NCBI GenBank assembly: GCA_002430545.1
Contig: DJCM01000001.1
Location: 1 to 64,000, forward strand
Origin: Flavobacteriaceae bacterium UBA5950
GTDB lineage: Bacteria > Bacteroidota > Bacteroidia > Flavobacteriales > Flavobacteriaceae
DNA length: 64,000 nt
Reading direction: 5' to 3'
A program made the translations under genes and the position numbers. The notes below the pieces were generated by a model, which worked only from the letters and a program-made list of their open reading frames with translations, made no database searches and was not told the origin of the DNA. Positions 19,301 to 27,946 of this stretch are shown in pieces (the stretch's first letter is position 1; every line of letters starts with the position of its first letter).

Positions 19301-20518
19301 AAGGCTACCAATGAAAACGGAAAAATCGAAGTCAAAGTTTTACATCACAAACAAGGGGTAATCTTCCCATTGATTGATGAAAATAATGCGCAAGGCGGTT
19401 TTGAATTTGATATTACCGATACCGGAATTGGAATCAAAAATAAAAACATAAAGAATATCTTCAATCGGTTTTATCAGAGTGAAGAAAACAATGAGCAATA
19501 TTATGGCGGCACTGGGATTGGTTTAGAGGTTGTCAGGAAATTTGTTGACTATCACAAGGGGAAAATTGAAGTTGAAAGTGAACAAGGTGTAGGAACGACG
19601 TTTAAAGTTTTTATTCCTGATGGTAACTTTCATGCATCAACGAATAACCAGATTGTTAGCAATGGAAAATCATTGCGTTCAAAAGATGATTTCGAAACTG
19701 ATATCACTGATCAACCACTGTTTGGAGACTCGAAACTTTCTAAACAAAACACAGTGTTGATCGTAGAAGACAATCTAGAATTACGTGAGTATTTAAAGTT
19801 TGAATTAAAAAATCAATACCAAGTTCTTGAGGCTTCTAATGGTAAAAAGGGGTTGGAAAAAGCCAAGAAAGATAAACCCAATATCATTATTGCTGATATT
19901 ATGATGCCAGAAATGGATGGTTTACAGATGACAAGATTATTGAAGTCTGATAAGTCAACAGCAAATATTCCTATCATCATGCTGACTGCAAAAGTTGGAG
20001 AGAATGAAAGAATAAATGGTATTGATTTGGGAGCTGACGTGTATTTGAAGAAGCCATTTAGCATTGCCCTTTTGAGGACTCACATTCGACAATTGATTCG
20101 GTCCAGAGAAAGATTTTATGAAGCTTATTTCAAGAGTCTCGATTTGGAAATAAACTCAGTAGGTGGTGATAAAAAAATTCTTGTGGATGTCATCAATGTA
20201 ATTAATCAAAACCTATCGAAAGAGGATTTGTGTGTTCAAGATATTTCTGATGAACTTGCACTCAGTCGAAGTAAACTCTATCGAAAAATTAAAGAATTGA
20301 CTGGAAAATCTGCCAATGAAATGATTCGTACAATGAGACTGGAAAAGTCGAAAGAATTGTTGGCAATTACTGAAATGACCATTGGAGAAATATGCTACAA
20401 GGTTGGCTTTTCATCACCATCCTATTATACCAAAAGATTTAAGGAGCATACAGGATTGATTCCAAAAGAATATCGATTGCGTAATAAAGAGAAAAAAGAA
20501 TTAATAATTGAAGAATGA
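16385..20518 (+). CDS. Hybrid two-component system sensor/regulator (HTCS)
   Basis: One-protein sensor and transcription factor that probably switches on this locus when it binds an oligosaccharide in the periplasm. 1377 residues. In order: signal peptide (1-19); beta-propeller sensor repeats (about 40-665, with WIGT/WLGT blade motifs such as YMWIGTYGGGLKRYD); a Y_Y_Y domain (about 705-783); one TM helix (about 793-815); HisKA with phospho-acceptor His849 (NISHEFRTPL); HATPase with Asn970, DTGIGI (1012-1017) and GGTGIGLEVV; a receiver domain with Asp1171 (IIIADIMMPEMDG) and Lys1223; and an AraC-type HTH (about 1270-1370, ending YYTKRFKEHTGLIPKEYR). All catalytic residues are present. Its stop overlaps the next start (ATGA). 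Confidence 0.96.
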   Translation: MIRIVLFTISTVFFAQIRAQDPSFLFVKTNPDVGNRAITCMTTDANNYMWIGTYGGGLKRYDGLNVEIYNHDPFSKSSISNSTIYDLVYKKNQGLWIATQNGINFFNPNDESFSLFNPASESTSVHALCEIDNDVLVVGTHQKGIYFFNTKNKVFDKISIPDSIDENGLLINDIVVDQLKRVWVGSNYGVFIVDRNTMKLTRASYRFTKNKTPNNTEVMSLGKDHFGNIWIGTAENGLFKILPNGVISFEVLHYEITKKRIFAVQEYNDSYMILGTENDGLFVVSYDGKVLRQHLKEKESSFGIQSNSVWSILCDARDRIWLGFYDRGLVKFDPNHFKFKFLQNNTQDNIRPFPLSISSIVKDNRGRMWFSSVDNGVYVYDSFKNEYIHLNDPKNKIAKGLSSFDIPSLFIDSQQNIWIASWYNGLYLLRNGTKNFININTDSTPHKLKSNKVVSFSEDSNGVIWISTFSGGLHSFDISKNQLIHYNEKQFTDFELDQGNIRKVAVDSYDNVWLGTRKGVFRYNPKTKVITSINEKIQRVIKSLSSDLIVFSIYEDTNNTIWIGTDAYGLLSYAPKEDKITWHGDGNDIRNLSINSITQTYDGSFWLGTEKGLIRYDADTNDYRVFDRSDGLLNNNVNRNSFYNEQSTLYFGTIGGINYFNPVDIPQNESLPKVTFQKLKISNNEIGISKNSPLKKSLNQLDTLVLRHNQSSFSIEYMGVSHTRSEKTSYAYMLEGLEEDWNYVGHQRMATFTNIKPGEYNFKLKAANNDGLWTEKSENIFIKVLSPWWLSWWAKPFYMISFLWLGFYIYRLIYLRLSEKRKVEIEREQRKQIEELHTKKIQFFTNISHEFRTPLTLILNPLESLLSEKKIINLPHEILNKHKTIHRNTKRLKRLIDELMDFRKMQFSELKIRVQEVDLFAIIANITSHFKEESKYRKIDFQIDFSETVPKKIWIDTSMFDKILFNLLSNAFKATNENGKIEVKVLHHKQGVIFPLIDENNAQGGFEFDITDTGIGIKNKNIKNIFNRFYQSEENNEQYYGGTGIGLEVVRKFVDYHKGKIEVESEQGVGTTFKVFIPDGNFHASTNNQIVSNGKSLRSKDDFETDITDQPLFGDSKLSKQNTVLIVEDNLELREYLKFELKNQYQVLEASNGKKGLEKAKKDKPNIIIADIMMPEMDGLQMTRLLKSDKSTANIPIIMLTAKVGENERINGIDLGADVYLKKPFSIALLRTHIRQLIRSRERFYEAYFKSLDLEINSVGGDKKILVDVINVINQNLSKEDLCVQDISDELALSRSKLYRKIKELTGKSANEMIRTMRLEKSKELLAITEMTIGEICYKVGFSSPSYYTKRFKEHTGLIPKEYRLRNKEKKELIIEE

Positions 20519-21732
20519 AGTATATAAATCAAAAAGAAATAAATAGATATTTTTCTCTATTCATTCTCATATTGATTTTTGCGCTATATCCTTTGCATGC
20601 ACAAAAAAATATCCCTGTTTCAGTAAATGTGATTGACGATACTGGCTATGAGATTCCCTTTGCAGCGATTGGCATTGTGTCTAAAAATATTGGAACTACC
20701 TCAACAGAAGATGGGACTTTTTATTTTCAAATTTCGAGTGCTGAATTGAAAGACACATTGAGTATTTCATCGCTTGGTTTTTCTACCTATACATTGCCTA
20801 TCTCACAACTCGTGAATAATGAAAAAATGGTTATTGTTCTTGAGGAAAAGACAACATCATTGAATGAAGTAGTTGTAAATTCAACCTCATTTTATGTTCG
20901 GCAGGCGTTAAAAAAATTGAAAGAAAACACTTTGAACAAAAACCATGAGTTGGATTTGCTGTACAGGCGTTGGTCTATAGAGGATAATACATGTAGATTT
21001 TTAATTGAGAAAAACATAAAGGAGATTGATCGAGGGCCAAGCTCGTATCTGAATAAATTTTCGATTGAAAAAACAAGAACATCAGCAGATTATAGATTTG
21101 TTAAAAATGAGCAAAAATTACATGCCCTAAAATATATGGAATACCAATCCTTTACGCAAAGGGATAAATGTAAAATCCTATAAATGGGATACGATTGGGG
21201 ACAGCACATACGATGACGAAGATGTAATCGTTGTTCAAGGGGTTATTGATGGACAGGAAACGATTACGCTATATATTGGGCTAGACAGTTCTAAAATTTT
21301 TAGGCTAGAAATAGAAAAAAAACCTCAAATTGGTAAATCATTAACTGCTTCCTACATATACAAAAACAATAAAGCCGATAAGCTTTACTTCAGCTATCAC
21401 CAAAGAGAATGGAAAGGTGCTCCAAGCTTACTGAAAACATAAGACGTGCGATGATAAGTGCATCAAAAACTCCTCCTGTTTACATTCCAATTGCTTATCG
21501 ACATGAAGTTTATGTCCTTGATTTGATTGAAAATAAATCTTTGTTTCAGACTGGGGAGAGTGTTTCGAATTTGGATATGTCAAATTATGCGTCAAATTAT
21601 GATGAAGCATTTTGGGAATCGTTGAGAATACCACCTGAGACAAAATTTTATCGCAAAAATATAGAGGAGCTTGAGGGGATTTATGGGGTTTCCTTGGAAG
21701 ACCAGCTCAACTATGCTAACCTTAAAAATTAA
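20515..21732 (+). pseudogene. Frameshifted exported protein with carboxypeptidase-regulatory-like domain
   Basis: Three reading-frame segments make one broken gene. Segment 1 (20515-about 21150) has a signal peptide, a CarboxypepD_reg-like beta-sandwich (VSVNVIDDTGYEIPFAAIGI...EEKTTSLNEVVVNS) and a following domain. Segment 2 (about 21140-21440, next frame) reads NPLRKGINVKSYKWDTIGDS and on to REWKGAPSLLKT without a stop. Segment 3 (about 21409-21732) returns to the first frame (PPVYIPIAYRHEVYVLDLIE...LEDQLNYANLKN). The two shifts cancel, so the original stop is kept. The start overlaps the regulator stop by 4 bases, so it would be co-transcribed with it. The function is unknown. Whether the shifts are real or sequence errors cannot be told from here; no long homopolymer lies at either one. 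Confidence 0.75.
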
Positions 21733-21735
21733 AAC

Positions 21736-23103
21736 TTACCCCTGAAGTTTGATTTTTATCACACCCTTATTTTCTTTTTTATGATCAAAAGAAAATTTGT
21801 AGCGTTTATTGCCAACTGAAACAGTTCCCTCATATTGACCATAAAATCCAGTAAAATGAAACTCTTCATTCAGGTTTATATCTTTTTCAATATTTGTAGT
21901 CCAAGTTTCTTTAATTAAGGTTTTTAGGGTATAAAATGCTTTTTTAGGTTGCAATTCTTGATCCAAAATACCACCTGCATGTCCTCTCCAAGCATTTCGA
22001 TCTGTCAAATTCCACATTGTCACAGAGCTCACACTTGGCTGGCTAAATAAAAGCGTATATAAGTCTTTGATGTATGCAGCTTGATAGTTCTCTCTTTCTT
22101 CGAGGCTTTGCAACGTCAATTGTTTACCTTTTCTTCTGGACTCTTTTCTTTTATTCAAAAAAACTTGGTGGTCCTTCCAGTCCTTAAAAAGCTTAGAACT
22201 CGTGACAGTTACTTCCGTAAATTGAATGTCTTTGCCCAGTGGGCCAAATGAATCTATCAGGTCGATGAGTTCTTGCTCCTCAAGCACATTATCCTGCGTT
22301 TGCATATGCGCTTGCATGCCAATGGCTTGATAACCAACTCCTTTCTCAATAAAAAATTCATTCAACTTAAAAAATTCAGGGTCTTTGGGATGATAATGGT
22401 TATTGGTGTATATCTTAGATGAATCGATTTGGTTCACTAAATTGTATAATTCGAGCATTGCAGGGTAAATTCCACCCTTATATTTTATCCAACGAGTGAC
22501 GCCACTAGGAGTTACATGCTCCTTGAAAGGGGCAACAGCCTCATTGTACACATCCCAATATTTTATTTCTGGGTATGAAAGTATCAAATCCTCAATTCGC
22601 TTATAAATAATTTTTTCCAACTCTTCAGGATCATTGTTGTTGATGACCCATTTTGGAAGTGATTCATGCCAGAGCAATGGATGCCCTTTAATTTTCATTT
22701 TGTTTCTAACCGCCCAAGATATTTTTTCATCAATCTTTTTATTAAAAGCATTGAGACCTCTTTTTTCATCTCTGGCTCCCCAATAAAAACCTAGGGTAAC
22801 GAAATTAAAAACCTCTGAAACTCCTTGTCTATACATGTCTTGATATGCTGTTCCTTCAAAGGGTCCTTCTTGGGTCATTGAAACCCCAAAGTTAAATGCA
22901 TGGTTTGCTAATCCTATGTCCAATTGAGCAGGCTCACTGCTGCTGTTGTCTACTACAAAAAGGAGCTTAGCCTCACCTTTTCGATATTTATCGATACGCT
23001 CATTAGCACCTTCCAATTTCCATGGAACATGAACATCATATTGTTGAGATTTTACAACAAAGCAAATTAAAAACATTATAAGAAATAGCCGAACTTTATT
23101 CAT
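21736..23103 (-). CDS. GH10 family endo-1,4-beta-xylanase
   Basis: Predicted endo-xylanase that cuts the beta-1,4-xylan backbone. The start at 23103 gives 455 residues with signal peptide MNKVRLFLIMFLICFVVKSQ; a TTG farther upstream (23136) would bury it. GH10 hallmarks: KGHPLLWHESLPKW (139-152), acid/base Glu188 in WDVYNEAV, GMQAHMQ (about 262-268) and nucleophile Glu297 in IQFTEVTV, followed by WNLTDRNAWRG. A divergent N-terminal strand region (20-75) precedes the barrel, and a short beta tail (about 405-455) follows it. There is no T9SS tail, so it is probably periplasmic. It is last in the operon after GH43 and the esterase, although the 88-base gap upstream has its own promoter-like box. 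Confidence 0.92.
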   Translation of the reverse strand: MNKVRLFLIMFLICFVVKSQQYDVHVPWKLEGANERIDKYRKGEAKLLFVVDNSSSEPAQLDIGLANHAFNFGVSMTQEGPFEGTAYQDMYRQGVSEVFNFVTLGFYWGARDEKRGLNAFNKKIDEKISWAVRNKMKIKGHPLLWHESLPKWVINNNDPEELEKIIYKRIEDLILSYPEIKYWDVYNEAVAPFKEHVTPSGVTRWIKYKGGIYPAMLELYNLVNQIDSSKIYTNNHYHPKDPEFFKLNEFFIEKGVGYQAIGMQAHMQTQDNVLEEQELIDLIDSFGPLGKDIQFTEVTVTSSKLFKDWKDHQVFLNKRKESRRKGKQLTLQSLEERENYQAAYIKDLYTLLFSQPSVSSVTMWNLTDRNAWRGHAGGILDQELQPKKAFYTLKTLIKETWTTNIEKDINLNEEFHFTGFYGQYEGTVSVGNKRYKFSFDHKKENKGVIKIKLQG

Positions 23104-23124
23104 CAATTCGAGTTTGTTTTGACA

Positions 23125-23132
23125 CAAAACTA
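23125..23132 (-). promoter_or_regulatory. Candidate -7 box for the GH10 gene
   Basis: The minus strand reads TAGTTTTG, an exact match to TAnnTTTG, 21 bases before the ATG at 23103. It lies in the 88-base gap between the esterase and xylanase genes, so the xylanase may have its own transcript start in addition to read-through. Confidence 0.35.
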
Positions 23133-23191
23133 TCAAAAGCTTTACTGCTGAAGTAGAAGTTATTCGTCATAATTTATAATGAAATGTGATT

Positions 23192-24043
23192 TTAGTCAAG
23201 TGAGCTGAAAAAATCCCAAACGTCACCCCATAGCGATGTATAATCTCTAGCGGTAGCATGTCCTGCCCCCTTAACAACGAGGTATTTCACAACTACGTTA
23301 TCATCACAATCAGAATATGTATGTAAAATTGTTTGTTCTTTTTCTTCAACAGCTACGTTATGATTACAATTAAAATGTGTTGCCCACTTCTTTGCACTAT
23401 CAGAGGCGCTCAAAAACGGATGCCCAAGTTTCATTCCCCCAACAATTGGGATGAGTAAGTCTTGATCGCCATTGACCTGAAAAACAGAATGAGGAATTGC
23501 GTTTGACTTTATTTCTGTTCGCTCAGTCAACTGTGATGCGACTGGTGCGATCGCTTTCAGTCTTTTGTTGACACCTCCCAACACATTCACCATACCTGAA
23601 CCATTGGAATTCCCCACTGCAAAAATCTTATTCTCATCTACATTTGAATAGGAGAGTAAAGTGTCTATAATCTTGGAAATAAATGCAATGTCATCTGCAG
23701 TAGAGGGTTCTTGACCTAAATTCCATGAATTGAGATGTCCTTGTGGATATACCCCAATAAATTCGCCTGAATTTGTGAACTTGGAAAGGGGTTGCACCCA
23801 ATTATTGTTTGAGCCCCCTCTACCATGGAGGGCAATCACAATGGGATATGATTTTAAATGATCAGTGTTTGCAGAGGTTTCAATGATTACAGGACGACTA
23901 ACGATATCATCATCAATTTGTTGATCGAATAAAATCGTTTTTGAAGTAAGAATTTTACCTTCCAATGATTGGGAGTTGATTTCAGATTGTTTGCACGCTA
24001 ATACATTGAACAACAAAATGACATACAATAGTTTTACTTTCAT
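23192..24043 (-). CDS. CE1-like alpha/beta-hydrolase esterase lipoprotein
   Basis: Probable esterase that removes acetyl or feruloyl groups from xylan. 283 residues. The lipoprotein signal ends VLAC (Cys17). Alpha/beta-hydrolase features: oxyanion-side ALHGRGGSNNNW (71-82), nucleophile elbow GNSNG with Ser146, acid Asp195 in NGDQDLLIP, and His262 in KGAGHATA. This layout matches the feruloyl/acetyl-xylan esterase and polyhydroxybutyrate-depolymerase-like group. The start codon overlaps the stop of the upstream GH43 gene by 4 bases, so the two are translationally coupled. Acetyl versus feruloyl specificity cannot be decided. Confidence 0.82.
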   Translation of the reverse strand: MKVKLLYVILLFNVLACKQSEINSQSLEGKILTSKTILFDQQIDDDIVSRPVIIETSANTDHLKSYPIVIALHGRGGSNNNWVQPLSKFTNSGEFIGVYPQGHLNSWNLGQEPSTADDIAFISKIIDTLLSYSNVDENKIFAVGNSNGSGMVNVLGGVNKRLKAIAPVASQLTERTEIKSNAIPHSVFQVNGDQDLLIPIVGGMKLGHPFLSASDSAKKWATHFNCNHNVAVEEKEQTILHTYSDCDDNVVVKYLVVKGAGHATARDYTSLWGDVWDFFSSLD

Positions 24044-25737
24044 TTTTTTACAGAATTATATTCAACCCGATCAAAGTCAGCATATCCAGTACTCATTTGC
24101 CCATTGCTCGTTGCATACAAACCAATATGTGCACCAGTAAACCCATGACTCAACAAATGATCTGCAGGCGTTTCTGCAAACAACTGAAAGTCGTCATTTT
24201 TTAGAGCATAATAAAATCGATAATTATTGTGATATGATTCTACTTTTAGCTGCATTGGCAATGTAGAGTTATAGTTAATTTTTTTTGAGGCAATACTCGT
24301 CTCTATTTTATTCATAAGTTTTAGCTCAAGAGAAATATCATCACCTAATTGTTTGATGGTAAATGACAAAAAATTATTGTCTTTTTGAACGATAGCAATA
24401 CCTGACTCGTCGCTGTTACTTGAGGGAGAAAAAGTCATTTTCGTTTCAAAACTGAATTCACTTTCGGTTTGTTTTATTCCAGTAAAATTTGCGCGTTTTC
24501 TCTCTTGCAATTTGTTGGGATTGGTGTACACTCTTAAAGAACCAGGATTGATTACCAAATCAAACATATTTTGCATTGGCGCTCGTCTGTGGTTCCATGC
24601 AAGACCCAAATTAGTGTCATTAAAGTCATCAACAAAAAAAGTTCCTTTGTTTTCGATGGTTTCACTAAAAATAATCGGATTATTTTTTAGAATCTTCCCA
24701 GACTTAGGAGCAATGACAGGCCATACTATTTTTCTTTCTTTCCACTCATAGGGCTCTCTTTCCCAAGAAACAGGAGCGATAAATGTTTCTCGTCCCATAT
24801 TTGATTTTCGCTTGACATCTCCTCGAACACCTAGCATCACAATATACCATCTACCATCCTCAAGCTCAACAAAATCTCCATGCCCAGTACTGTGTACCCA
24901 ATTGTCATAGGACAAATGCCTAGAGCTAAAAATAGGATTGCGTTCATTGGATACATAAGTACCTGTGATGCTATCGCTCACAGCTACCATAATAGAGTGA
25001 TTGAATGAAGTACCCCCTTCAGCAATTATTAAATAATAGTTACCATCTTTTTTATAGATGTGTGGCCCCTCTGCCCAAACACCTCCACATGCACCCCTCC
25101 AAACAAAAAAACGCTGACCGATAAGTTGAAAGCTATTTGGATCCAACTCTTGTATCCATATTTCTTTTTCATCAGAAAAAGTTGGATCAGATGGTTGATG
25201 CATCCCAGTATACCAAACCCTACCATCGTCATCAAAAAAGATGTCGGGGTCTATGCCTGGTGCGCCTTTAATGACAATTGGATTTGACCATGGACCTTCA
25301 GGTTTTGAGGATGTAATGATAAAGTTGGTAACAGTTGATCGTTGTTTTATTTCATCGTAATAAACATTGGTAGTTACGATATGATATTTTCCATTATGAT
25401 AACGAATGGTAGGTGCATATATCCCTCCATTCGACTGCACATCAATCAAATTTATTTGCCCTGAAACTTGTTCAAATCGATTTAGACCATGACCTACCAA
25501 TTCCCAATTCACCAGATCTTTGCTTTTGTGAATCGGTAATGCAGGAAAATACTCAAAAGATGAGTTGGCCATAACAAATTCATCCCCAACTCTGCATATC
25601 GATGGATCGGGATATCCCCCTGCTAAAATTGGATTTTTGAAAGTTTGCGCATGTAAAGAGCCAATAGCAACTATAAATATGATTTTTTGCCAGTATGAAC
25701 AAAAGGAGCTATTGAATGAATTTAATGTACTATTCAA
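24040..25737 (-). CDS. GH43 family glycosidase with C-terminal beta-sandwich domain
   Basis: Probable beta-xylosidase/alpha-L-arabinofuranosidase of the two-domain GH43 type. 565 residues, signal peptide about 1-30 (KIIFIVAIGSLHA). Catalytic triad: general base Asp44 (GGYPDPSI), pKa-tuning Asp163 (GIDPDIFFDDDG) and general acid Glu223 (VWAEGPHIYKK). A propeller covers about 34-350 and a concanavalin-like GH43_C2 domain about 365-560 (FFVDDFND...ADFDRVEYN). It differs clearly from the single-domain GH43 at 13617-14726, so the two enzymes probably share the work on backbone and side chains. It is first in the operon with the esterase and xylanase. Its start lies only 28 bases from the divergent GH30 start. 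Confidence 0.92.
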   Translation of the reverse strand: MNSTLNSFNSSFCSYWQKIIFIVAIGSLHAQTFKNPILAGGYPDPSICRVGDEFVMANSSFEYFPALPIHKSKDLVNWELVGHGLNRFEQVSGQINLIDVQSNGGIYAPTIRYHNGKYHIVTTNVYYDEIKQRSTVTNFIITSSKPEGPWSNPIVIKGAPGIDPDIFFDDDGRVWYTGMHQPSDPTFSDEKEIWIQELDPNSFQLIGQRFFVWRGACGGVWAEGPHIYKKDGNYYLIIAEGGTSFNHSIMVAVSDSITGTYVSNERNPIFSSRHLSYDNWVHSTGHGDFVELEDGRWYIVMLGVRGDVKRKSNMGRETFIAPVSWEREPYEWKERKIVWPVIAPKSGKILKNNPIIFSETIENKGTFFVDDFNDTNLGLAWNHRRAPMQNMFDLVINPGSLRVYTNPNKLQERKRANFTGIKQTESEFSFETKMTFSPSSNSDESGIAIVQKDNNFLSFTIKQLGDDISLELKLMNKIETSIASKKINYNSTLPMQLKVESYHNNYRFYYALKNDDFQLFAETPADHLLSHGFTGAHIGLYATSNGQMSTGYADFDRVEYNSVKK

Positions 25738-25739
25738 TG
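25709..25739. promoter_or_regulatory. Inverted repeat between divergent GH43 and GH30 genes
   Basis: ATTGAAT (25711-25717) and ATTCAAT (25732-25738) are reverse complements 14 bases apart. In context (CTATTGAATG and CTATTCAATG) they are also a direct repeat with one mismatch. The right arm covers the GH43 start codon. The intergenic gap is only 28 bases, so at least one promoter must lie inside coding DNA. The site could bind the HTCS regulator, but this is a guess from position. Confidence 0.22.
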
Positions 25740-25765
25740 GTCAATTTTAGCCCTAATATAGAAAA

Positions 25766-27946
25766 ATGAAATATTTAAGTGTATTTATTACGATTGCCCT
25801 GTGTGTGATGAGTTCATATTCGCAAGAGTTGCCGATACAAAATGGAGAGCTTGAGCAGACATCTGATAATGGATTTACTTTCTGGACAAATCAGTCGATA
25901 GGTGGGTCAAATGCAATTTTTGATGTAGTTGATCATAGCGAATTGTTTGGTAGCGCAAAAGCACTTCGGACTCAGGTGAATGCATTAGGTAGCCATCAAT
26001 ACAGTGTGCAAACAAAGTCTGATCACCAGTTTTCTGTGGGTGCGAATCAAAAAGTAACCATTTCCTTTTTTGCAAAAGCTGCATCAGATCAGCCTGGATC
26101 ACAACTGAAATTGTGTCTGAGTGACCCCACTATTGGCGCTTCAGTTTTTAAGCAAACTACTTTTGAACTAACGCAAAATTGGAAACAGTATTCACATACT
26201 TTTACAACGAGCGAAAGTGTGCCAAGCTACCAAATAAGTTTTCGCTATTTAAATGCAAATTCAACTTATTATTTGGATGAAATTAATGCAATGCCGGGTA
26301 ATGCGATTTCGATTAATATCAATGAACGTTTTCAAACAATTCAAGGGTTTGGAGGGGGAATAAAACGAAGGACAGACTACCTAAATAATTTATCACAATC
26401 AAAAAGAGACATCGTTGAAGATTTGATTTACAAGGATTTAAAAATCAATATGCTTCGATTTTTTATTCATCACTCGATTGAAAACAATCAAAATGATAAT
26501 GATGATCCAAACCTTATTAATCTTAACAATACATCATGGTATTATTATACAGGCGGATCATTTAAGGTTGGAGAAACGATACAAAGAGCCATTTCCAAAA
26601 GCGAAGTTGGCATTGATCATTTGATAGGGAATTGCAACAGCGCACCTGGTTGGATGAAAGTAAACGAATCACATAAGCGAAGCTCAGCCAATGAGGATGT
26701 ATCACTCAACACATTAAAAGTGGGTATGGAGCAAGAGTTTTCAGAATACATAGAGATTTTTCTCAAAGGACTAAAGCAATATTTTGATATAGATGTATCT
26801 GAAGTGTCTATCACAAATGAACCTGATTTTCTAAACACCTATGAGTCTATGAATCTAACCCCAAATGAATTGGTGAATGTTATTCCAGTTCTTAGAAGTC
26901 GCCTAGACGCTTCTTCCTTTTCGTCGGTCGATATTATAAGTCCTGAAGCAACAAGTGTGAGCCCAGGAGATAGTGATAAATTAACAGCTGTAAATTCGGC
27001 TGTAAGCTACATTCAACAGATGTTTCAAGATTCGGCAACCAAAAGTGCAGTAGATGTTGTCGCTACCCATACCTATTATGACTCAGGCCATGATGCGAAT
27101 TGGTCATCCCTGGCATCAGAAGCAGATGGAAAGCCTGTATGGGTTACAGAGTCTGCAAACTTGAAAAGTTTAGATTTTAGCATGGACGATGCATCAGATT
27201 ACATACAGTGGATCACAAGAGGTTTTAATGAAGGCGGAATGACAGCTTATTTGGTTCATTTACTTTTTGATAAGCATATCTATGCCACGCCAGAAGTGGG
27301 TGATAAAGAAGGTTCCTCTGGATTGGTGGTTTGGGACGATTCTGAGAACGTGATCATTCCAAAACGTTATTTTGCATTTAAGCACTTTTCAACTTTATCG
27401 AGCAAGGGATTTATCAGAGTTTCTCACACGTATACTGAAAGTGATTTGTATGTTACCACATTCCTCCATCCCAATGAAAATCAACTGGTTACGCATGTGT
27501 TTAATTCAGGTGGCCAGTCAATTCCTATAACTGTTGAGATCCCTTACAATACATCTGACATATTTCGTTATACAACTGATGCTAGTCTTGATTTTTACAA
27601 ATCAGAAATAGATGTTATTGCCGATCATCGATATATAGAAACAGATTTAACTCCCAAGTCCATCAATAGTTTTGTTTTTGATCTTTCCTCAACACTGCTT
27701 CAACAGTCAAAGGAAATCGAGCCGATAACGATTTTCCCAAACCCAACTTCTGGTCTTATTTTCTTTTCTGGAAGTGATACCCAAGTTCAGTGTTCGGTTT
27801 TCTCTATCACAGGTAAAAAATTATTTGAACAAACAGTATCAAAAGAAAAAAGCTTAGATTTATCAGCATTAAGTGAAGGCTTGTATTTTATTCAAATCCA
27901 GCAGCGTGACAGTATTCAAAATTTCAAAGTTTTGCTCAGTCGATGA
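25766..27946 (+). CDS. GH30 family xylanase-type glycosidase with CBM-like domain and T9SS sorting domain
   Basis: Secreted, probably surface-attached enzyme acting on (glucurono)xylan. 726 residues. Signal peptide 1-20; CBM4/9-like jelly-roll about 22-175 (GFTFWTNQS to STYYLDEINAMPG); GH30 barrel and side domain about 181-645, starting with FQTIQGFGGGIKRR. Acid/base Glu352 (SITNEPDF) and nucleophile Glu462 (VWVTESA). A T9SS type A tail covers about 653-726 (FPNPTSGLIFF, ITGKKLF, LSEGLYFIQI). GH30 contains xylanases and other glycosidases, and subfamily 8 needs a 4-O-methylglucuronic acid side group. I cannot place the subfamily firmly. Its stop overlaps the epimerase start (ATGA). Confidence 0.9.
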   Translation: MKYLSVFITIALCVMSSYSQELPIQNGELEQTSDNGFTFWTNQSIGGSNAIFDVVDHSELFGSAKALRTQVNALGSHQYSVQTKSDHQFSVGANQKVTISFFAKAASDQPGSQLKLCLSDPTIGASVFKQTTFELTQNWKQYSHTFTTSESVPSYQISFRYLNANSTYYLDEINAMPGNAISININERFQTIQGFGGGIKRRTDYLNNLSQSKRDIVEDLIYKDLKINMLRFFIHHSIENNQNDNDDPNLINLNNTSWYYYTGGSFKVGETIQRAISKSEVGIDHLIGNCNSAPGWMKVNESHKRSSANEDVSLNTLKVGMEQEFSEYIEIFLKGLKQYFDIDVSEVSITNEPDFLNTYESMNLTPNELVNVIPVLRSRLDASSFSSVDIISPEATSVSPGDSDKLTAVNSAVSYIQQMFQDSATKSAVDVVATHTYYDSGHDANWSSLASEADGKPVWVTESANLKSLDFSMDDASDYIQWITRGFNEGGMTAYLVHLLFDKHIYATPEVGDKEGSSGLVVWDDSENVIIPKRYFAFKHFSTLSSKGFIRVSHTYTESDLYVTTFLHPNENQLVTHVFNSGGQSIPITVEIPYNTSDIFRYTTDASLDFYKSEIDVIADHRYIETDLTPKSINSFVFDLSSTLLQQSKEIEPITIFPNPTSGLIFFSGSDTQVQCSVFSITGKKLFEQTVSKEKSLDLSALSEGLYFIQIQQRDSIQNFKVLLSR

